The position numbers were made by a program, and so were the translations under genes. From the NCBI GenBank assembly GCA_014727975.1, contig WJMK01000039.1, positions 93,237 through 152,268 of the forward strand: 59,032 bases of DNA, written 5' to 3'. Shown here one piece after another: positions 1-8,335 of this stretch (within the stretch, counting starts at the first letter, position 1; every line of letters starts with the position of its first letter). Below the pieces are notes generated by a model, which did not search any database, had not been told where the DNA came from, and saw nothing but the letters and a program-made list of their open reading frames with translations. The stretch is from Microcaldota archaeon. GTDB taxonomy: Archaea; Micrarchaeota; Micrarchaeia; Anstonellales; Bilamarchaeaceae.

Positions 1-1527
1 CGCCTTTGCAAGCTTGGCACAAGGTTCCTTGAAATTGCTGGCAGAGGAGGGGAAGGGGGCAATACAGAGGACAAAATACTCCTGGCAGCAGTTTATGAAG
101 CTTCCAAAACACAGCTGGGCAGGCTAGCCCGCGAAAGAGGAGATGGGCAGAAAAGAAAAACCCTGGTTGATGTTAATGTACTGAAGTTTGTAAGCAAATA
201 TGAGGAGCATTTGGGGAAGACTGATGACCCTGACCAGCAGATAGACCTGTTTGGAGGCACAACTGCTGAAAGGATTAAGAAAAGGCTGGCTGAAGGCGTA
301 ACTGCTGAGAGGATTAAGAAAAGGCTTTCCGGGCCAGACCAGAAGGGAGGGCGCCGTGTACGGTTCTACAGCATCCCTCCAGGTGCACCTGCAGTTTTTG
401 CCCTTAGCGAGGAGGGAGTTTTCAGGAGAATAGGGCCTGGCGAAGCAGGGGAAAGATTCGGGGATAGCGTATTGAATGATAGGTTCAATGATATTATGAG
501 GGCAGTGGAAGGCCCTGATGGAAGCTATGTGCCCCTGGTAAATGTCGAGAACAGGCTTTCAACCCCAATAATCGGTGAAAAGGGAGACAAAAGGAGGAAT
601 GCATGCTTCTATCTGCTTTCAAAAAGCGCAAGAAACGGAATGGACAGGAAAACCTGGCCAGCATACCTGGACGAGGCACTTGAAGCTGAAAAATGGTGGT
701 TCGGCCTGCTGGTAAGCTCAAGGAAGGAAAAGGACGGAACTTTCCTTGAATGCGGAGGAGGAGATGGAAGGTGCCTTGTGCAGGAGCATGAAAGAAGGGG
801 GCTTGGAAGCAGATTCACAGTTTATGATTATTTTGGGCACCTGGTCTCAGTAGATTATTCCTGGCAGATGAATTATGAAGCAAGCAAGGTAATTGCAAGC
901 AAAATAGGCGTAGAAGGAGTAAAAAGGACAAGGATTATACTCGGGGAGCTCGGGGCAATGGATTACCTTGGCTCAGACTCAGTTGACCTTGCCGCATGCA
1001 TGTTCAACACATTCGGCAACATGAACATAAGGGACCAGATGCACATGAGCGAACACCTCAACAGGGTGCTCAGGAAATACGACCCGGCCAGCCCAAACCC
1101 TGCACTTGCATTCTTCACAGTATACAGGGACAGGCCGGAAACAGAAAGGGTGCAGGAAGAATTTTACCACAACATGGGCATGGAGATTGCCGAGAAAAGA
1201 GACAGGGTGGTTGTCACGAACACCCATGAAAACGGGGGAAGCAACCAGAAATTCACTTTCAAGAGCCAGAGGTTTACTGAAGAGGAGCTGAAGATCCCAA
1301 TCGAAAGCGGGGGCAGCGGGCTGATTGTTCTGGATGTCTTCCCCATCTCCACCATCATGATGGGGGCAATAGCAGTTTCATGCGACTGCTGCAAAGGCGA
1401 AGAAAGGCAGGAGGAGATCCGGAGGGCGGTGCTGGAAGAAACTGAAATTGGGAGAAGGATACAGGAAGCAAAAACAAGGGATTCCATGGAAAAGCCGGAT
1501 TGGAACTGGAATGATCCGGTCAGGTAA
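1..1527 (+). CDS. SAM-dependent methyltransferase-like protein, 5' truncated by the window
   Basis: The reading frame is open from base 1, so the true start lies outside the window; the TTG at 211 is only an internal codon. A class I methyltransferase signature lies near codon 250: LECGGGDGR resembles the glycine-rich SAM-binding motif I, followed by an acidic motif (SVDYS) and a MDYLGSDSVDLAACMFNTFG segment typical of the motif III/IV region. The roughly 245 in-window residues before this are unfamiliar and carry a 13-residue tandem repeat (TAERIKKRL twice). No substrate can be named. The fold call is moderately sure from motifs; the function is unknown. It converges on the MFS gene with only 4 bp between stop codons. 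Confidence 0.6.
   Translation, partial: RLCKLGTRFLEIAGRGGEGGNTEDKILLAAVYEASKTQLGRLARERGDGQKRKTLVDVNVLKFVSKYEEHLGKTDDPDQQIDLFGGTTAERIKKRLAEGVTAERIKKRLSGPDQKGGRRVRFYSIPPGAPAVFALSEEGVFRRIGPGEAGERFGDSVLNDRFNDIMRAVEGPDGSYVPLVNVENRLSTPIIGEKGDKRRNACFYLLSKSARNGMDRKTWPAYLDEALEAEKWWFGLLVSSRKEKDGTFLECGGGDGRCLVQEHERRGLGSRFTVYDYFGHLVSVDYSWQMNYEASKVIASKIGVEGVKRTRIILGELGAMDYLGSDSVDLAACMFNTFGNMNIRDQMHMSEHLNRVLRKYDPASPNPALAFFTVYRDRPETERVQEEFYHNMGMEIAEKRDRVVVTNTHENGGSNQKFTFKSQRFTEEELKIPIESGGSGLIVLDVFPISTIMMGAIAVSCDCCKGEERQEEIRRAVLEETEIGRRIQEAKTRDSMEKPDWNWNDPVR
262..326 (+). repeat. In-frame tandem duplication (39-bp period)
   Basis: Bases 262-287 and 301-326 are nearly identical (one mismatch in 26) at a 39-base offset. 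They duplicate 13 codons in frame and give the helical peptide TAERIKKRL twice. Confidence 0.85.
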
Positions 1528-1531
1528 TTGT

Positions 1532-2674
1532 TCAGCTTCCGTCATCCAGGGTTATGAAGATATATGCTACTGCTGCTGAAGAAATCGTCATAAATGCCCG
1601 CATAAGGAACACATACGAAAAACTTATTTCTGCAAGCAGGCCGGCAATGAATACCCCGATTACTGCACCCAGTATATCGAAATATGCGAATATGTTGATG
1701 TCCCTGCCTATATTTTCATGGTGGGCAAGCATTGAAGAGATTTTTATTGTGGAAACCCCATAGAGCGGATAGGTAAGGTTTTCTGTGAGCATCAGGAAAA
1801 AAAATACTTCCCACTGCTGGAAAAATGCTGCTGCAACCCATATTGAGGCATTTACCATAGAACCGTATAAGAGGGTTTTGAGTGAGCCGAGCGTATCGGT
1901 TAGCTTTCCCAGGAAATAGCTTGAAACACCCCAAACAAAAAGAAATATTGAGGTGTAGAGGCCGATTTGCTCAGGGGTAAAAGAATAGGTGCGGGACATG
2001 AACAGGTATATCGCAAATCCATAGATTATGCTTCTCTGGCTCCCATTCATGAAAGAGACGATGGAATTTGCAATCCCGTTTCTTGTCTTGAGTATGCCCA
2101 GGGAAAGGCGCGGCTTTGGGGATCTCTTTCTTGCAGGGGCTTCCTTGAAAGTTAAGATGAAAACTGCCATGAGCAGGGAGAGTGCAGAAACAAGGAGGAA
2201 GAGTGCATCCGGGCCGAGCTGCTGGAAAACCCATCCTGAAGCAAAGTGGGCAAATGCAAAAGAGAGTCCGAAGGCTGCAGTGAAATACCCCAAATATTTG
2301 CCCCTCTCAGCTCTTGTTGTGAGGTCTGTGATGCGGGAAAGGAACAGGGCCCATCTTGTATTTGAGCTGAACTTTCTCCCCGATTCTGCAGCAAGGTAGG
2401 AAAAAACATTCTTGAAGAGTAGAAGGAGCAGGGCTGCGCCAGCCTGGAGGAAGGTAAGTGCGGAGAGCATCTTTTTCCTGCCCGAGATATCTGTGTGGGC
2501 GCCTATATACACCCCGATCAGTCCCCCTGCAAGAGTGGCAGCTGCGAGTATTGATCCGATTCCTGAAAGGGAAAAGCCCTGTGAATCAAGGAACAGGGGC
2601 ATGGATACAGCTAAAGCTCCTGCTATGAACCCGAAAAATAGTGTTGCTGCAAGAGTTTTCTTCAACTCATCCAT
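1532..2674 (-). CDS. Major facilitator superfamily transporter
   Basis: A 380-residue integral membrane protein with about 12 hydrophobic segments. After the second segment it has an MFS motif A-like loop, GAHTDISGRKK, and a related GKLTDTLG loop at the start of the second half, as expected for the two-fold MFS repeat. This predicts a secondary transporter of the cytoplasmic membrane; substrate and direction cannot be inferred. An ATG six codons further upstream (2692) is possible, but a TATA-like box at 2697-2710 places transcription start near 2680, which favours the ATG at 2674. It is transcribed divergently from the small gene at 2779. Confidence 0.8.
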   Translation of the reverse strand: MDELKKTLAATLFFGFIAGALAVSMPLFLDSQGFSLSGIGSILAAATLAGGLIGVYIGAHTDISGRKKMLSALTFLQAGAALLLLLFKNVFSYLAAESGRKFSSNTRWALFLSRITDLTTRAERGKYLGYFTAAFGLSFAFAHFASGWVFQQLGPDALFLLVSALSLLMAVFILTFKEAPARKRSPKPRLSLGILKTRNGIANSIVSFMNGSQRSIIYGFAIYLFMSRTYSFTPEQIGLYTSIFLFVWGVSSYFLGKLTDTLGSLKTLLYGSMVNASIWVAAAFFQQWEVFFFLMLTENLTYPLYGVSTIKISSMLAHHENIGRDINIFAYFDILGAVIGVFIAGLLAEISFSYVFLMRAFMTISSAAVAYIFITLDDGS

Positions 2675-2696
2675 GCGGAGATAGATGAACAAAGGG

Positions 2697-2710
2697 ATTT
2701 TTAATTAAGG
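2697..2710 (-). promoter_or_regulatory. TATA box of the MFS gene
   Basis: On the minus strand the box reads TTAATTAAAAATC, about 25-30 bp before the ATG at 2674. Confidence 0.5.
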
Positions 2711-2740
2711 GGAAGTGCATTGGCAGAAACAACAAACACG

Positions 2741-2750
2741 TTTATAAGTA
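2741..2750 (+). promoter_or_regulatory. TATA box of the small helical gene at 2779
   Basis: TTTATAAGTA lies about 35 bp before the ATG and predicts a very short leader. It forms a divergent promoter region with the MFS gene. Confidence 0.55.
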
Positions 2751-2778
2751 ATTATACGCAAATAACATCTGTGGGAGA

Positions 2779-3219
2779 ATGGCAGAAGAACAGAATGCTA
2801 ATGAAATTCTTAGGGATTCCGCATACAGAATAGTGAATTATGGGTCCCACAATCGCGGAATAAGCCAGTCAGTAAAAAGGCTTAGGGGAGAGGGGGAAAA
2901 ATCCCTTAGGCTAATTATCAAACTTGCAGAAGAGAAGTTCGAAAAAGGCGCCACCGACCTTCCAGAAGAGGCGCAGAAAAAAACGCTCATGGCCTGCAGG
3001 GACATCTGCATCCGCCACAAAATCAGCCCCGGGCTGCTGATGCGCCTTGAGAATGTAGTTGCCAGGATGGGCAGCAGTTTTGAAAGAACCGAAGTGCTTT
3101 ACCTAATTGGTGAAAAGCTGGCTGCAGGAGATAAAAAAAGAATCGGGAGGGGGCCTGCAAGTAAAAGGGGCAGGTGTGCAGGAATTGCCGCAGCCAGGAA
3201 AATAAACAAAAGGGGCTAA
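2779..3219 (+). CDS. Small helical hypothetical protein
   Basis: 146 residues, soluble, highly charged and predicted mostly helical, with a basic C-terminal tail rich in Lys, Arg and Gly. No family is recognised. In composition and helix pattern it resembles the longer HEAT-like proteins that fill the 9.7-29 kb part of the window, and like them it has its own TATA box. Its TAA stop overlaps the stop codon of the convergent permease gene by three bases. A binding or scaffold role is only a guess. Confidence 0.6.
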   Translation: MAEEQNANEILRDSAYRIVNYGSHNRGISQSVKRLRGEGEKSLRLIIKLAEEKFEKGATDLPEEAQKKTLMACRDICIRHKISPGLLMRLENVVARMGSSFERTEVLYLIGEKLAAGDKKRIGRGPASKRGRCAGIAAARKINKRG

Positions 3220-4436
3220 TCATACCTGAGTGCTTCAATTGCAGGTATTTTTGAAGCATTGCGGGCAGGTATTATTCCTGCAACCATTCCTGTTGCCATT
3301 GCAAAAAGGATTACGCCAACCGCGATTTCCGGGGCGAGGTAGGGAATTATCCCGAAATAGGGGACAAGCTGCATAAACAGGAATCCCAGGGCTAAGCCGA
3401 TAAGGCCTCCTATTCCCCCTATAAGCCCCGCCTCAACTACAAATAATGCAAGAATGTGCCAGGAAGTTGCTCCGATAGATTTGAGGATGCCGATTTCCTT
3501 GGTGCGCTCAAGCACGCTCATGAACATTGTGTTTGCAATTCCGATTCCTCCAACTACTGCGGAGATGAGGCCGATAAGGAAGAGAGAGCCAGTGAGGATG
3601 TCGGTAATCTGGTTTACTGTTTCCTGTATTGATTTTGCAGTCAGCACGCTGAAATCCTTGTCATCCACAGAGACGCGGTGGGAAGCGGCAAGCTGCTGCT
3701 CCAGCCTTTTCCCCATTGCCTCTGTGTCCACGCCTTCCTGGGCCCTTATGAAAATAAAGGAAAGTTCATCTTCTGCAATAGTGTCCCCAAAAACCTCTTC
3801 GCTGCTTTCATAGGGGACATATATGGCGGAATCATCCTGCTGGGAAAGAGAAGTGCCTATCTTTTCTGCTATTCCCACTACCCTATACCTTTGTTCATTT
3901 ATGTATATGTAATTGTTCACTTTGATCTTCTCTTTTCCGAAAAGCTCGTTTGCAGCATCGTTCATCAGGAACACAACGTGCTCTTCGCCTTTCTGGATGT
4001 ACCTGCCTTCCTCAATCCCGAACTGGTCTTCATACATGGGAAGCAGGTTGGGGGTTGCTGCAAAAATTACTGCATTAATCTCCTCGTCCTTGAACCTGAG
4101 GCTTGCCTTCCCGAATGTTCCATATCCAACATCCTCAATCCCGGGGACGCGCCCAACATAATTAAGGTCCTTTTCAAAAAGCTTTCCGGATGAGGACATC
4201 CCTGGGCCGAAGGAGCCTGCAGCATCTTCTATGCTGTAGGGCATTATTGTAATCATGTCTGCCCCGAACATCTCCAGCTGGTCGTTTATGTCTTTGCGCA
4301 CCCCTTCCCCTACGGAAACAAGTATTACGATTGTGGCGATTCCAAGGATTATTCCCAGGATTGTGAGGTAGGAGCGCAGCTTTTTCCTGCGCATGTTTTC
4401 TATGCTGTATCCGAGTACATCAGTGAAGTTCATCAT
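3216..4436 (-). CDS. ABC transporter permease, MacB/FtsX type (second copy)
   Basis: 406 residues with the MacB-type layout. There is an N-terminal cytoplasmic/amphipathic stretch and first membrane segment (LTILGIILGIATIVILVSVG), a large extracellular periplasmic-core-like domain at about 45-270, and three C-terminal membrane segments of the FtsX domain (IGLISAVVGGIGIANTMF and two more). The ERTKEIGILKSIGAT loop, which couples to the ATPase, is characteristic. It is the last gene of the padR-ABC operon, and its ATG overlaps the stop of the upstream permease by 4 bp. It is a paralogue of that gene, so the two probably form a heterodimer. It likely exports, or mechanically transmits a signal to, an extracytoplasmic substrate. 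Confidence 0.88.
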   Translation of the reverse strand: MMNFTDVLGYSIENMRRKKLRSYLTILGIILGIATIVILVSVGEGVRKDINDQLEMFGADMITIMPYSIEDAAGSFGPGMSSSGKLFEKDLNYVGRVPGIEDVGYGTFGKASLRFKDEEINAVIFAATPNLLPMYEDQFGIEEGRYIQKGEEHVVFLMNDAANELFGKEKIKVNNYIYINEQRYRVVGIAEKIGTSLSQQDDSAIYVPYESSEEVFGDTIAEDELSFIFIRAQEGVDTEAMGKRLEQQLAASHRVSVDDKDFSVLTAKSIQETVNQITDILTGSLFLIGLISAVVGGIGIANTMFMSVLERTKEIGILKSIGATSWHILALFVVEAGLIGGIGGLIGLALGFLFMQLVPYFGIIPYLAPEIAVGVILFAMATGMVAGIIPARNASKIPAIEALRYD

Positions 4437-5647
4437 TCATACCTCAATGCTTCTATTGCCGGGATCTTTGAAGCGTTTTTTGCAGGAACTGTTCCTGCGA
4501 TTATCCCTACCCCTACGGAAACGATAAAGGCTACTGCTGCCATCTCAAGGGAGACCACTGCATCAAATCCAAAAAATATTACCAGCTCAAGCAGCAGGGC
4601 TCCTGCAACCAGGCCAATAGTCCCCCCGGAAATCCCTATCATGGATGCCTCCATAAGGAAAACATCCTGTATCTGCTTTGAAGTTGCGCCGATGGATTTG
4701 AGGACGCCTATTTCCCTGGTGCGCTCAAGCACGCTCATGAACATGGTATTGGAGATTCCGATTGCGCCCACAAGCAGGGAAATCCCTGAAACAATCATCA
4801 GGAAAACGGTGAGGGCTCCGAGTATGGAATCCACCTGCTCCTGGATAAAGCGGGCGCTTACCATGCTGAAATCCTTGTCGTCCTCGGTTACCCCGCGGTG
4901 CTTCATGAGGGTCCATTCTATATTCTCCTCAACTTCAACCGGCTCGTACCCTTCAGAAATCTTTACCCTGATTGCGCTTACTTCCCTGTCTGCGATTGTG
5001 TTTCCTGCAATGCGCTGGGAATCCTCAAACGGGATTATAATCATTGAATCCACATTGGAGTAGCTGCTCCCTGTTTCGCTCAGTATCCCTACTACCCTGT
5101 ATTTCTCCCCTGCAATCTCCAGGAAGGAATTTGCGTGTATCTCTTCGTCAAAAGTATCATAGGCGATTGTTGCGCCTATCAGTGCAACCTTGCGGTCCCC
5201 TGGCTCCAAAAGCCTTCCCTCGTCCAGTTCCCTGAGCACCATAGTGTCCTGGTAGGTGTCTGTTTCCATCCCGTATACTGTGGAACTTACGCTTTCCCGC
5301 TTGTATTTTAGGTCTGCATTTGTGTATATCGCTTTTGTCACTATGTCTACGCCTTCTGTTTTCCTGACTACGTCAACATCCTTGTCAAAAAGCTTGCCCG
5401 AAGTGGGGCGGAAGGAAGTTGGGCCTGCAAAGGCACCCCCCTCAAGATTTATGGGGAGGACCACAATGAGGTCCGGGCCGAAGAGCTCAAGCTCCTCTGA
5501 AACCCCTGCGCGGAGGCCCTGGGCAAGGCCCACAAGCAGGACAACCGCAGCTATGCCTACTACCACCCCAAGAAGGGTGAGCCAGGTCCGCAGCCCCCTG
5601 TGCTTCAGATGGCCAAATGAGTAATTGGCAACGTCCCAGAACCTCAT
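4433..5647 (-). CDS. ABC transporter permease, MacB/FtsX type (first copy)
   Basis: 404 residues with the same architecture as the downstream paralogue: a first membrane segment near 20-40, an extracellular domain, and three C-terminal membrane segments with the conserved ERTREIGVLKSIGAT coupling loop. Both permeases end in the same KIPAIEALRYE/D sequence, so they arose by duplication. The start overlaps the stop of the upstream surface-protein gene by 4 bp, indicating translational coupling. It probably pairs with the second permease and the ATPase encoded at 7138. Confidence 0.88.
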   Translation of the reverse strand: MRFWDVANYSFGHLKHRGLRTWLTLLGVVVGIAAVVLLVGLAQGLRAGVSEELELFGPDLIVVLPINLEGGAFAGPTSFRPTSGKLFDKDVDVVRKTEGVDIVTKAIYTNADLKYKRESVSSTVYGMETDTYQDTMVLRELDEGRLLEPGDRKVALIGATIAYDTFDEEIHANSFLEIAGEKYRVVGILSETGSSYSNVDSMIIIPFEDSQRIAGNTIADREVSAIRVKISEGYEPVEVEENIEWTLMKHRGVTEDDKDFSMVSARFIQEQVDSILGALTVFLMIVSGISLLVGAIGISNTMFMSVLERTREIGVLKSIGATSKQIQDVFLMEASMIGISGGTIGLVAGALLLELVIFFGFDAVVSLEMAAVAFIVSVGVGIIAGTVPAKNASKIPAIEALRYE

Positions 5648-7119
5648 TTCTCTTTCCTCTTCCTAAACCACCAGTAGGCTATTGCTGCAATTGCCACTAC
5701 CCCTATTGCGAGCGGGAGGGGAGAATCGCCTTCTGAAACAGGCTCAGAAATCGCTATTTCCATTTCCTTCTCCACAGTTATCCATTCCCCTGATGCATCC
5801 CTGAACATTACGGTTACGGAAGCAGGATAGTTTCCGGGCCCGAGCTGCTTAACCCTTACCTTGTACTGCACGCTTGAGAAATCATCACTTTCCAGCCCCC
5901 CAATGTATTGCTGGGGCTGCACAGTAAGAAGCTCAAGGGCCTCGCTGGAAACTTCAACAGTGGTGCCTTCGATGTCATAGGAGCCTAGGTTGGAAACGGT
6001 TACCGAGAGGGTGTGCTCATTCCCTGAAGTGAGAGGGGCAGGGTTTGCCTCAAGGTAAACGCCTACGCTTGAATCGGAAATCACTTTCACGGGGATTGTT
6101 ACTGTGCCCATCCGGTCCTCCCCTGACTCTTCCCATGTAAGGTCAAGGGCAACATTCTTTGTTCCAGGCTCAAGGTCTGCAACAAGAGGGACGCTCAGGC
6201 TGATTGTTTCATCCTTGCCCAGGTCTCCCACTTTGAACTCGTTTAGCCCCTGGAGCCGCACATCGTCTGTCTGGAAGGTGAAGCGCAAATCTGAGATTGC
6301 ATTTCCCTCGTTTGTAAGGGTAAGCTGGAGGTCCTCTTCTTCCCCGGTCACTACAGGCTCTCCCTGCACAAACACGAAATTCCCTTCCCCTTTCTTTACA
6401 GTGACCGGTATCTCCTTTGTTTCTGTTATTTCTGTGCCGAGTTCATTCTGGTAGGCAAGCTGGAGCTGGAGCTTGGCCGCCCCTTCATCAGAGCCTCTTG
6501 CATCCAGCGTGGCATTCAGCATAGCAGAGTCCTCCAGTTCCTTAAGGTAAAGCTGGTCCTGGTTTAGGAAGCCCATTCCTTCGTTCAGGATGGTTACTTT
6601 CATTCTTTTTGCGGTTCCGCCTTCATTTGTAAAGGTGAGGATTTCCTGGGTAATATCCTCAACGCTCTCTTCTGAGAGGAATACAGAAATAACCGGCTGC
6701 TCAACCACCTCTACCGGAATCGTCGCGCGCTTTGTGAAAGTTTCTGTCTTGGACTTGAGCTGGTTGCTGCTGTCAAGGTAATACTCCTTGGTCCTGCCGG
6801 TTGCCTTTGCTTCCACTGTGTAATAGCCGCTCGGGATGTCTTCTGCAGCAGAGAAGGGGAGCGAAACCATTACCGAAGACATTGCTTCCAGGTCCCCAAC
6901 TACAAAGCTGCGGTCTATCCCCAAATCCTCTACCGAAGAAATTTCCACAACTACGTTTTCAACTGTATCTGTCTGGGCACTGTTTGAAACCGTAATCTGC
7001 AGGAAGCCGGAAGTCCCGGGCTCAACCACTTCCGGGGAAAGTGCATAATCGCTTATGCTCAATCCTGCGAAAGCCAATCCAAATACCATAAGCGCAAAGA
7101 GCGCATACTTAATATCCAT
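5644..7119 (-). CDS. Membrane-anchored extracellular protein with tandem beta-sandwich domains (COG1361-like)
   Basis: 491 residues. A signal peptide covers about the first 18 residues. It is followed by repeated NEW3/CARDB-like beta-sandwich modules of about 100-120 residues (recurring patterns such as VEPGTSGFLQITVSN and LTSGNEHTLSVTVSN) and a single C-terminal membrane anchor (LPLAIGVVAIAAIAYWWF) with a basic cytoplasmic tail. It lies between the ATPase and permease genes. Archaeal MacB-type clusters often contain such a protein, so it is probably the extracytoplasmic partner of the transporter; that role is inference. The ATG has a good Shine-Dalgarno sequence (AGGTGG). Confidence 0.8.
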   Translation of the reverse strand: MDIKYALFALMVFGLAFAGLSISDYALSPEVVEPGTSGFLQITVSNSAQTDTVENVVVEISSVEDLGIDRSFVVGDLEAMSSVMVSLPFSAAEDIPSGYYTVEAKATGRTKEYYLDSSNQLKSKTETFTKRATIPVEVVEQPVISVFLSEESVEDITQEILTFTNEGGTAKRMKVTILNEGMGFLNQDQLYLKELEDSAMLNATLDARGSDEGAAKLQLQLAYQNELGTEITETKEIPVTVKKGEGNFVFVQGEPVVTGEEEDLQLTLTNEGNAISDLRFTFQTDDVRLQGLNEFKVGDLGKDETISLSVPLVADLEPGTKNVALDLTWEESGEDRMGTVTIPVKVISDSSVGVYLEANPAPLTSGNEHTLSVTVSNLGSYDIEGTTVEVSSEALELLTVQPQQYIGGLESDDFSSVQYKVRVKQLGPGNYPASVTVMFRDASGEWITVEKEMEIAISEPVSEGDSPLPLAIGVVAIAAIAYWWFRKRKEK

Positions 7120-7137
7120 TCAGTCCACCTGTTTAAC

Positions 7138-7890
7138 CTACTTCATTCCATTTGAAATGCATCTTGTGTACTTTGGGTGGGAGCGTCCTTTCCACTCCTT
7201 CACCATTCCATCTACTATGTAAACTTGCTCATCTGCATGCTTTGCAATCGATTCATCATGCGTAACTACCACTATTGTCCTGCCTTCCTTGTGGAGCTTG
7301 TCAAAAAGCGCCACAACGTCCTGGCCTGTTTTTGAATCCAGGTTGCCTGTGGGCTCATCTGCAAGGATGAGCTCTGGGTCGTTTATCAGGGCGCGGGACA
7401 TTGCAACCCTCTGGCGCTGCCCCCCTGAAAGCTCACTGGGGAGGTGGTGGAGGCGTTCGCCCATTCCAAGGCGGTCCAGGATTTTTGCTGCTTTTTCCTC
7501 CCGCTCTGGTTTTTCAGCTCCCTGTATCATCATGGGGAGAGCAACATTCTCCACCGCGGTGAGGGAAGGGACAAGGTTGAAAACCTGGAAAACAAATCCG
7601 ATTTTTTTCCCGCGGAGAACTGCCCGCTCATCCGTGCTCATCCTGGAAACATCCTTCCCGTCTATATGCACGCTGCCCCTGGTTGGGACATCCAGGAGGC
7701 CGAGCATATGGAGCAGGGTGCTTTTTCCACTGCCGCTTGGGCCAACTATGCTCATGTAATCATTGTCATCAATCATGAGGTCGAACTCCCTTAGCGCGTG
7801 CACCTTTTCCTCGCCCATGGTGTATGTTTTCCATACATCCTGGAGATGCAGCACCGGGCATTTTTCCTCTTTCTTTTCAGCCATGTGCAT
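7138..7890 (-). CDS. ABC transporter ATP-binding protein, MacB/LolD type
   Basis: 250 residues with a complete nucleotide-binding domain: Walker A GPSGSGKST, Q-loop (GFVFQ), signature LSGGQRQRVA, Walker B ILADEPTGNLDS and the switch histidine in VVTHD. The LDS after Walker B and the overall length match the LolD/MacB/FtsE group, which energises the two FtsX-type permeases downstream. I chose the ATG at 7890 because it overlaps the padR stop codon as TAATG; an open frame continues upstream to 7926 inside padR, and an ATG at 7884 is also possible. Confidence 0.92.
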   Translation of the reverse strand: MHMAEKKEEKCPVLHLQDVWKTYTMGEEKVHALREFDLMIDDNDYMSIVGPSGSGKSTLLHMLGLLDVPTRGSVHIDGKDVSRMSTDERAVLRGKKIGFVFQVFNLVPSLTAVENVALPMMIQGAEKPEREEKAAKILDRLGMGERLHHLPSELSGGQRQRVAMSRALINDPELILADEPTGNLDSKTGQDVVALFDKLHKEGRTIVVVTHDESIAKHADEQVYIVDGMVKEWKGRSHPKYTRCISNGMK

Positions 7891-8294
7891 TACCTTTTCG
7901 AGATGTCCTGGAGAAATTCCCCCCATAGCATGCTGGAGAGTATTTTCCTTGTTGTTTTTATTACCAGTTTTCCTTTTTTGGTTATGGAATACTGCTTGCT
8001 TTCCCTCTTTCCTTTTTTAAGTGTTCTTGAGCGGAGGAGCCCTGCATCTTCGAGCCTGGAAAGCAGGGGGTAAATCCTGGATGGGGTTGCCATGGCCCTG
8101 TGGTGGTGCTCCTTCAGGAGCTTCATCAGCTGGTAGCCTGTCATGGGCTCCCGCTCTATCAGCCAGAGCATATATGTCATGGCAACCTTCTTGTGCATCT
8201 GCACAAGAGAGGGGCGTTTGCATCTCTCCGGGTCGGGAAACACATCCCTTATTGATTTGGGTATTTCTGAGAAAGCTTCTTCATATGTAGGCAT
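7890..8294 (-). CDS. PadR-family transcriptional regulator
   Basis: 134 residues with the PadR winged-helix pattern: MTYMLWLIEREPMTGYQL, SRIYPLLSRLEDAGL, and a basic wing (KKGKRESKQYSIT). It leads the ABC operon and its stop overlaps the ATPase start, so it most likely autoregulates the operon in response to a ligand or toxic compound, as PadR proteins commonly do. I prefer the ATG at 8294 to the one at 8318: the latter lies inside the promoter, and the TATA box centred near 8323 predicts initiation near 8298. Confidence 0.88.
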   Translation of the reverse strand: MPTYEEAFSEIPKSIRDVFPDPERCKRPSLVQMHKKVAMTYMLWLIEREPMTGYQLMKLLKEHHHRAMATPSRIYPLLSRLEDAGLLRSRTLKKGKRESKQYSITKKGKLVIKTTRKILSSMLWGEFLQDISKR

Positions 8295-8298
8295 TGTG

Positions 8299-8320
8299 AT
8301 ATATCTAAAAATAGACATAT
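8299..8320 (-). promoter_or_regulatory. Operator-like palindrome between TATA box and start of padR
   Basis: On the minus strand the 22-base element has arms ATATGTCTA and TAGATATAT separated by TTTT (8 of 9 positions complementary). It sits between the TATA box (8318-8329) and the predicted transcription start, an ideal place for autorepression by PadR. The ATGT/ATAT ends resemble known PadR sites. Confidence 0.6.
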
Positions 8321-8329
8321 TTAAAAATA
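8318..8329 (-). promoter_or_regulatory. TATA box of the padR-ABC operon
   Basis: TATTTTTAAATA on the minus strand, centred about 29 bp before the ATG at 8294; predicts a leaderless or near-leaderless mRNA. Confidence 0.6.
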
Positions 8330-8335
8330 GGTGGA

